A stretch of DNA of 64,000 nt from Ramlibacter sp. (GTDB lineage Bacteria; Pseudomonadota; Gammaproteobacteria; Burkholderiales; Burkholderiaceae_C), in assembly GCA_019635415.1 (NCBI GenBank), contig JAHBZN010000002.1, forward strand, positions 620,001 to 684,000. The letters run 5' to 3'. Positions 59,166 to 64,000 of this stretch are shown piece after piece; positions within the stretch are counted from its first letter, which is position 1; each line of letters begins with the position of its first letter. The notes beneath the pieces are model-generated. The model worked only from the letters and a program-made list of their open reading frames with translations, was not told where the DNA came from and made no database searches. Made by a program: the position numbers and the translations under genes.

Positions 59166-59744
59166 ATGAAGATCAGCCTGAACGGACTGACGGTCGAGAA
59201 GCAGAGCAGTACTCAGTTTTGCTGGGTGGCGGCTTCGTTCGCGGTGATCCGCTATTTCCGGTTTGTGGTGTACGACCAGTTGGCGGTGGCCTCGCGCTTG
59301 GGCGTGACCAGCAACACGCCGGGCAATCCCGGCAAGTTGCTGAAGCACTTTGGCATTCTCAAGGAAACGTTGACCTTTGACGACGCATTGGGCGGGACGC
59401 AGGCTCAGCAACGGGCCGCCTCGCTGTTCCAGCAGATCGCCCATTCGATCCAGCAGGGCCTGCCGGTGGTGATCGGCGTCAAGACCACCGACAACATGGT
59501 CCCGTTTGCCCATGCCTTGGTGGTGTCAGAAATCGATGATCAGGCCAAAACGCTGAAAATGCTTGATCCGGGCCGGCCGACCGTGCCTCTGGAGGCTAGC
59601 GTGGAAACCCTGCTTACCGAATGGACCATCTATCCGAACACCCCCCACGATGATGTGAAGGTGTTCTCTCGCTACTACTATTTCACCCAGAAGCCCCAGG
59701 ACGGCTCCCGACCCGAGCGCAATGTGCGCTACCACCGCAAGTGA
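59166..59744 (+). CDS. Papain-like cysteine protease (AvrRpt2/C39-like)
   Basis: 192 aa, no signal peptide. QSSTQFCWVAASFAVIRYF puts the catalytic Cys at ~18 in a CWxxxA context; FAHALVVSEID (~118) supplies His and KMLDPGRPT (~133) Asp, as in C39/papain-like peptidases (AvrRpt2 or peptidase C39_2 group). The mature part ends with YYYFTQKP. Unknown substrate; it stands alone without ABC transporter or bacteriocin genes, unlike classic C39 proteases. Codon use appears less GC-rich than its neighbours. Confidence 0.72.
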   Translation: MKISLNGLTVEKQSSTQFCWVAASFAVIRYFRFVVYDQLAVASRLGVTSNTPGNPGKLLKHFGILKETLTFDDALGGTQAQQRAASLFQQIAHSIQQGLPVVIGVKTTDNMVPFAHALVVSEIDDQAKTLKMLDPGRPTVPLEASVETLLTEWTIYPNTPHDDVKVFSRYYYFTQKPQDGSRPERNVRYHRK

Positions 59745-59822
59745 CCGGCCACGCCGGGGTGCCGCCCGTCTCAGGTATCGTCGGGGCCCATCCCAGACCA
59801 GAACAAGACCTGAAAGCGCACC

Positions 59823-60746
59823 ATGGCCATCCAGTGGTTCCCGGGGCACATGCACCTCACGCGCAAGGCCATTGCCGAGCGCATCAAGGAAATCGACGTC
59901 GTCATTGAAGTGCTCGACGCCCGGCTGCCGGGCTCCAGTGCCAACCCGCTGCTGGCCGAACTCACCGGCCACCGGCCCTCGCTCAAGATCCTCAACAAGC
60001 AGGACGTGGCCGACGCCGGGCGCACCGCGCTCTGGCTGGACCATTACAACGCCCAACCCGGCACGCGTGCCCTGGCGCTGAGCGCCAGCGACGGCGCCGC
60101 CGTGCAGATGCTGGCGCCGGCCTGCCATGCGCTCGCGCCCGGACGCGGCGGCATGGCCAAGCCCATGCGCGTGCTGATCTGCGGCGTGCCCAATGTGGGC
60201 AAGTCCACGCTGATCAATGCCCTGTCGGGCAAGCGCCAGGCCAAGACCGGCGACGAGGCCGGCATCACCAAGCTGGAGCAGCGCATCACGCTGGCCGACG
60301 ACTTCTACCTGTACGACACGCCCGGCTTGCTGTGGCCGCGCATCATCGTGCCGCAAAGCGGCTACAACCTCGCGGCCAGCGGCGCTGTGGGCCGCAATGC
60401 CTATGACGAGGAACTGGTGGCGCTGGAACTGCTGGACTACCTGCGGCGCCACTATCCCGGCCTGCTCGCGGCGCGCTACAAGGTCAACGGCGCCGAGGCC
60501 CTGAAGGACGAGGAGGTGCTCGAAGCCATCGGACGACAGCGGGGCGCGCTGCTGGGCAAGGGCCGCGTCAACACGCAGAAGGCGGCCGAGATCGTGATCA
60601 CTGAATTCCGCAGCGCCACGCTGGGCCGCATCACGCTGGAAACGCCCGAGGAGTTTGCGCAGTGGCTGGCCGCCGGGCAGGCGCAGGACGCAGAACGGCT
60701 CGCCAAAAAGGAAGCCCGGCGGAACAAGGGCCAGAACAGCGTCTAG
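59823..60746 (+). CDS. ylqF: Ribosome biogenesis GTPase YlqF/RbgA
   Basis: 307 aa circularly permuted GTPase: G4 ILNKQD (~57) comes first, then G1 GVPNVGKSTLINALSGK (~118) and G3 YDTPGLLWP (~160). The N-terminus MAIQWFPGHMHLTRKAI is diagnostic. In Bacillus it matures the 50S subunit; in betaproteobacteria the role is presumed similar. Its TAG stop lies at the start of repeat G. Confidence 0.93.
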   Translation: MAIQWFPGHMHLTRKAIAERIKEIDVVIEVLDARLPGSSANPLLAELTGHRPSLKILNKQDVADAGRTALWLDHYNAQPGTRALALSASDGAAVQMLAPACHALAPGRGGMAKPMRVLICGVPNVGKSTLINALSGKRQAKTGDEAGITKLEQRITLADDFYLYDTPGLLWPRIIVPQSGYNLAASGAVGRNAYDEELVALELLDYLRRHYPGLLAARYKVNGAEALKDEEVLEAIGRQRGALLGKGRVNTQKAAEIVITEFRSATLGRITLETPEEFAQWLAAGQAQDAERLAKKEARRNKGQNSV

Positions 60747-60790
60747 CCCAGGTCGGGCGGCCGCTTTCTGCTACGAAAACAATAGCGTTT
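60742..60790 (+). repeat. Dispersed repeat, copy G (diverged)
   Basis: TCTAGCCCAGGTCGGGCGGC, CGCTTTCTGCTACGAAAAC, AATAGCGTTT. The left arm GTAGC is altered to CTAGC, and this TAG ends the ylqF gene. Confidence 0.6.
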
Positions 60791-60828
60791 GCCGGCCCTT
60801 CGCTGATCGGTGCGGGGTGCGCAGTGTC

Positions 60829-62337
60829 TCAGCCCTGGCTGCGCCAGTAGATGCCGCAGCCGATCACCACATCGTCGCAGCGCTCGACATAGGCTGATTT
60901 GGGCAGCACCTCGCCGGTCAACGGGTGCGGCACGCGGAAATCGTTCCAGCCCGAACCCGAGGTGCGCGCGATCTCCACGTTTTGCTGCGACAGCAGGTTG
61001 CCGTCGGCGTCGCGCAGGCCGCTGTCGTCCTGGCCCACCGTGGACGGGTCGGGCGGGAAGGCCAGCCGCGTGCACTTCATGTCCACCACGAACAGGTAGT
61101 CCTCGCCCTGGATGAAGCCGGCGCGCGGGTCCATGAAGTCCTGGCAGGCGCGGCGCACGCCCACCTTGCGCATGTGCCGCACGCCCGCCTTGACCAGCGC
61201 CATGGCGCGCGCCCGGTCGTCGGCGCGGTCGGTCTTGAAGCGCCCCACCGCGCGCACGAGCCGGGCCGATTCACGGCCAAAGTCCTCCACGGCGCCAGCG
61301 GCCTCTTCGACCAGCGCGGCGTTCTGCTGCGTGGCCGAGTCGATGGAGGCGATGGCGCGGTTGATCTCCTCCACGCTGCCGCTTTGCTGGCGCGAACTCT
61401 GGGCAATGGCGCCCAGCACCTCGGTCACCTCGCGCACGCTGGTGACCACGTCGCTCATGGTGTGGCCCGTGGCGCTGACCAGGGCGCGCCCCTTCTCGAC
61501 GCTGCCGGTGGTCTGGCCGATGATGTCCCGGATCTCGCGCGCGGCCTGCGCGCTGCGCTGGGCCAGCACGCGCACCTCGCCAGCCACCACGGCGAAGCCC
61601 CGGCCGTGCTCGCCGGCGCGCGCCGCTTCCACGGCGGCGTTGAGCGCGAGGATGTTGGTCTGGAAAGCCATGCCCTCCACGGTGGAGAGGATGTCGCGCA
61701 CGCGGCTGGCGCTGTCCTCGATGCGCTGCATGGTGGCCGTCACGTCACGCATGCTGGTGGCGGCTTTCTCCGCCACCTCGCCAGTCTGAGCGGCCAGCGC
61801 GTTGGCGCGCGCGCAGTGCTCGGCGTTCTGCCGCGCCAGCGCGGCCAGTTGCTCCATGCCCGAGGAGGTCTCCTCCAGCGAGGCGGCCTGCTCCTGCGAG
61901 CGTTCGGCCAGCAGGTGGTTGCCCGCGGCCATGCCACGCGCGCCGCTGGCAATGGCCTCGGCGCTGGACCAGACCTGCTTGACGATGAGTGCGAGGCTGC
62001 GGTTCATCTGCATCAGCGTGTCGTGCAGCCGGTCGGCATCGCCCCCCTGGCGCTGGCGCGCCGCGCGCGCCTGCTCGGTGACCAGCTCGCCGCTGGCAAT
62101 GCGCTCCACCAGTCGCACGGTGCTCTCGGTGCCCTGGGCCGTGGACATCCGCAGGCCGGCCAGCAGATAGCAGGCCAGCAGCACCAGCCCCGCCGCGAGC
62201 CAGCCGGCAGCGGGGCGTGGCGCGGCCAGCGCCACCAGCGTGGCGCCAGCCGACAGCGTGCCGACCAGTGCAAAAGAAGGCCCCGGGCCGAGCCGGCCGA
62301 GCAGCCGCAGCGCGGGAAGGTAGATGGAACGGTTCAT
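60829..62337 (-). CDS. Methyl-accepting chemotaxis protein with C-terminal Cache-like domain
   Basis: 502 aa. Two N-terminal membrane segments (~22-42, ~45-63) with almost no periplasmic loop, HAMP-like linker, then the MCP signalling domain with the hairpin tip [42 protein letters not shown] (~240-285, exposed as shorter pieces here). After it, a C-terminal ~120 residues ([60 protein letters not shown]) look like a single-Cache sensory domain, so sensing is probably cytoplasmic. Order of domains is inverted relative to classic MCPs. Confidence 0.85.
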   Translation of the reverse strand: MNRSIYLPALRLLGRLGPGPSFALVGTLSAGATLVALAAPRPAAGWLAAGLVLLACYLLAGLRMSTAQGTESTVRLVERIASGELVTEQARAARQRQGGDADRLHDTLMQMNRSLALIVKQVWSSAEAIASGARGMAAGNHLLAERSQEQAASLEETSSGMEQLAALARQNAEHCARANALAAQTGEVAEKAATSMRDVTATMQRIEDSASRVRDILSTVEGMAFQTNILALNAAVEAARAGEHGRGFAVVAGEVRVLAQRSAQAAREIRDIIGQTTGSVEKGRALVSATGHTMSDVVTSVREVTEVLGAIAQSSRQQSGSVEEINRAIASIDSATQQNAALVEEAAGAVEDFGRESARLVRAVGRFKTDRADDRARAMALVKAGVRHMRKVGVRRACQDFMDPRAGFIQGEDYLFVVDMKCTRLAFPPDPSTVGQDDSGLRDADGNLLSQQNVEIARTSGSGWNDFRVPHPLTGEVLPKSAYVERCDDVVIGCGIYWRSQG

Positions 62338-62465
62338 GCGCACCACTCTAAGCGAGCGTTGGCGAACCCGCGCCAATCCACCGTGGCCGTGCGCCGGCGC
62401 AGTCGCTCCGGCACAACGCCGCACGCCCATCAGGGCCCGCTGCGGGCCCTGATTAAGAAGTAAGT

Positions 62466-62516
62466 ATGGCTGTAGCCCGCGCGGCGCGGCGGCGCCGTGC
62501 TATGAAAAAAAGAGCG
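62466..62516 (+). repeat. Dispersed repeat, copy H
   Basis: ATGGCTGTAGCCCGCGCGGC, GGCGGCGCCGTGCTATG, AAAAAAAGAGCG. Its A-run is the U-tract of the RcnB-like gene's terminator on the minus strand. A perfect CAGGGCCCG-CTG-CGGGCCCTG hairpin lies just before it (62431-62451). Confidence 0.7.
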
Positions 62517-62534
62517 GGCCGCGGACCGGCCCGC
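62505..62534 (-). terminator. Intrinsic terminator of the RcnB-like gene
   Basis: Minus strand: GCGGGCC, loop GGTCCGC, GGCCCGC, then TCTTTTTTT. A strong stem with U-tract, starting four bases after the stop; the U-tract is provided by repeat H. Confidence 0.88.
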
Positions 62535-62537
62535 CCC

Positions 62538-62978
62538 TTACTGGGCCAGCAGCAGCGAGGTGATCACACCGGTGGCGATGGCGATGAGCACGTAGTCGCT
62601 GCCCACCTGCACCCACTCGTGGCCGCGCGGCGGCGCATAGAGGTGGTGGGCGCGCCAGTCGGTCACGACGTACTGCCGGCTGCGGTACTGCGGCGGGATG
62701 TGGCCGCCGCGGCGCCACTCGGGGCCGCGCGCACCGTAGTAGTAATGCGTGCCATGCGGGCCGTAGTAGTCGTGGCGGTCGCCGTCGTCGCGGTGGTCCC
62801 GGCCCCGCTCGTAGCGGTGGTCGTTGCGGTCGTGGCCGCGGCCCTGGTACTGGGCATGCAGCTCACCCGGGCGGCCGGTGTCCAGGTGAGCGTCGTAGCC
62901 CGAAGCCTGCGCAAAGCCCAGCGAGCTGAAGCCCAGCGAAGCGGCGGTCACGGCACAAAGAAGCGTTCTGGATTTCAT
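62538..62978 (-). CDS. RcnB-family periplasmic protein
   Basis: 146 aa, signal peptide (MKSRTLLCAVTAASLGFSSL, cleavage after GFAQA). Mature part His/Asp/Tyr/Arg-rich (RGHDRNDHRYERGRDHRDDG, DYYGPHGTHYYYGARGPEWR), then YRSRQYVVTDWRAHHLYAPP RGHEWVQVGSDYVLIAIATG, a typical RcnB end. RcnB is linked to Ni/Co homeostasis; here the binding specificity is unproven. Confidence 0.85.
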   Translation of the reverse strand: MKSRTLLCAVTAASLGFSSLGFAQASGYDAHLDTGRPGELHAQYQGRGHDRNDHRYERGRDHRDDGDRHDYYGPHGTHYYYGARGPEWRRGGHIPPQYRSRQYVVTDWRAHHLYAPPRGHEWVQVGSDYVLIAIATGVITSLLLAQ

Positions 62979-63079
62979 GAGATGACTCCCGTGATGAATG
63001 AGTCTTCATGGTGGGCGCCGCATGCATGGGGCGGGGCAAAGTTGTGTACCTGTTGCGCAAAGTAGTGCTGCAAGGTGTG

Positions 63080-63107
63080 CCGCGCCCCGCCTGGCGCGGC
63101 TTTTTGT
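63080..63107 (+). terminator. Intrinsic terminator in the rcnB-katG intergenic region
   Basis: GCCGCGCC, loop CCGCCT, GGCGCGGC followed by TTTTTG. A 7-8 bp perfect stem with U-tract on the plus strand. No annotated plus-strand gene ends before it; it may end a short unannotated transcript or insulate katG. Confidence 0.8.
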
Positions 63108-63110
63108 TCT

Positions 63111-64000
<890 letters not shown>

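Noticed and set aside
62466..63065. 199-codon plus-strand open frame over the RcnB-like gene
   Set aside because: Antisense to a gene with signal peptide and family motifs; begins in dispersed repeat H.

Overview
The window is high-GC chromosomal DNA of a betaproteobacterium, most likely Burkholderiales/Comamonadaceae (Acidovorax, Hydrogenophaga or Variovorax-like). The evidence is the gene repertoire (kynBUA, argDF, a DUF3579 gene divergent from argD, rpsT beside murJ, perM-hda-HAD-pcnB-folK, Bug/TctC binding proteins next to catabolic genes, an extra infA). A short GCTGTAGCCCTTG...GCTAC...AGCAAA repeat also lies at the 3' ends of many genes. Genes are dense, often coupled by ATGA/GTGA/TTGA overlaps. 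Window ends cut an aconitase (left) and katG (right).

Layout. 1-4.8 kb: aconitase C-terminus, an FAD monooxygenase, and the tryptophan-to-anthranilate operon kynB-kynU-kynA. 4.9-7 kb: argD-argF with a hairpin in the argD leader. 7.2-20.3 kb: housekeeping (DUF3579, a lipoprotein, a DUF2975/XRE pair, rpsT, murJ, sirB1, an orphan ParA, a GlxA/DJ-1 pair, purM, and the perM-hda-HAD-pcnB-folK operon).

20.3-23.4 kb is the main accessory region: a decayed chromosomal integron inserted directly after folK. It has an IntI1-like integrase fossil of about 50 recognisable codons whose start codon position reads ATA, a LexA box over a plausible PintI promoter, an attI-like core site, and five gene cassettes. 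Each cassette is closed by its own attC, and four of the five left core sites perfectly complement the R'' site of their own attC. The cassettes encode uncharacterised proteins (146, 122, 229, 81 and 208 aa); none is a known resistance gene, and anti-phage or other accessory roles are possible but unproven.

23.5-33 kb: a beta-CASP metallo-beta-lactamase RNase, an MreB-like fragment, a stand-alone F0 subunit c gene away from any atp operon, a penta-haem cytochrome c fusion followed by a 2Fe-2S ferredoxin, and small conserved genes. 33-36.4 kb: a tightly overlapping operon of a chorismate mutase-like protein, a Bug-type binding protein and a TrpE/PhzE-like enzyme whose glutaminase domain looks dead; it is preceded by a 20-bp palindrome and is a candidate uncharacterised chorismate pathway. 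36.6-46 kb: two YkuD transpeptidase paralogues around a small secreted protein, a NUDIX enzyme, an SDR, gshA and stress-type small genes. 45.7-49.2 kb: a divergent LysR / Bug-Rieske oxygenase-ferredoxin catabolic unit with a T-N11-A site. 49.2-64 kb: an infA copy with a structured leader, transporters (MFS, MATE, EamA), a PAS protein, a papain-like cysteine protease, YlqF GTPase, an MCP whose sensory domain is at its C-terminus, an RcnB-like protein and katG.

All assignments are from reading motifs and family resemblance without database searches; family names are recognition calls.
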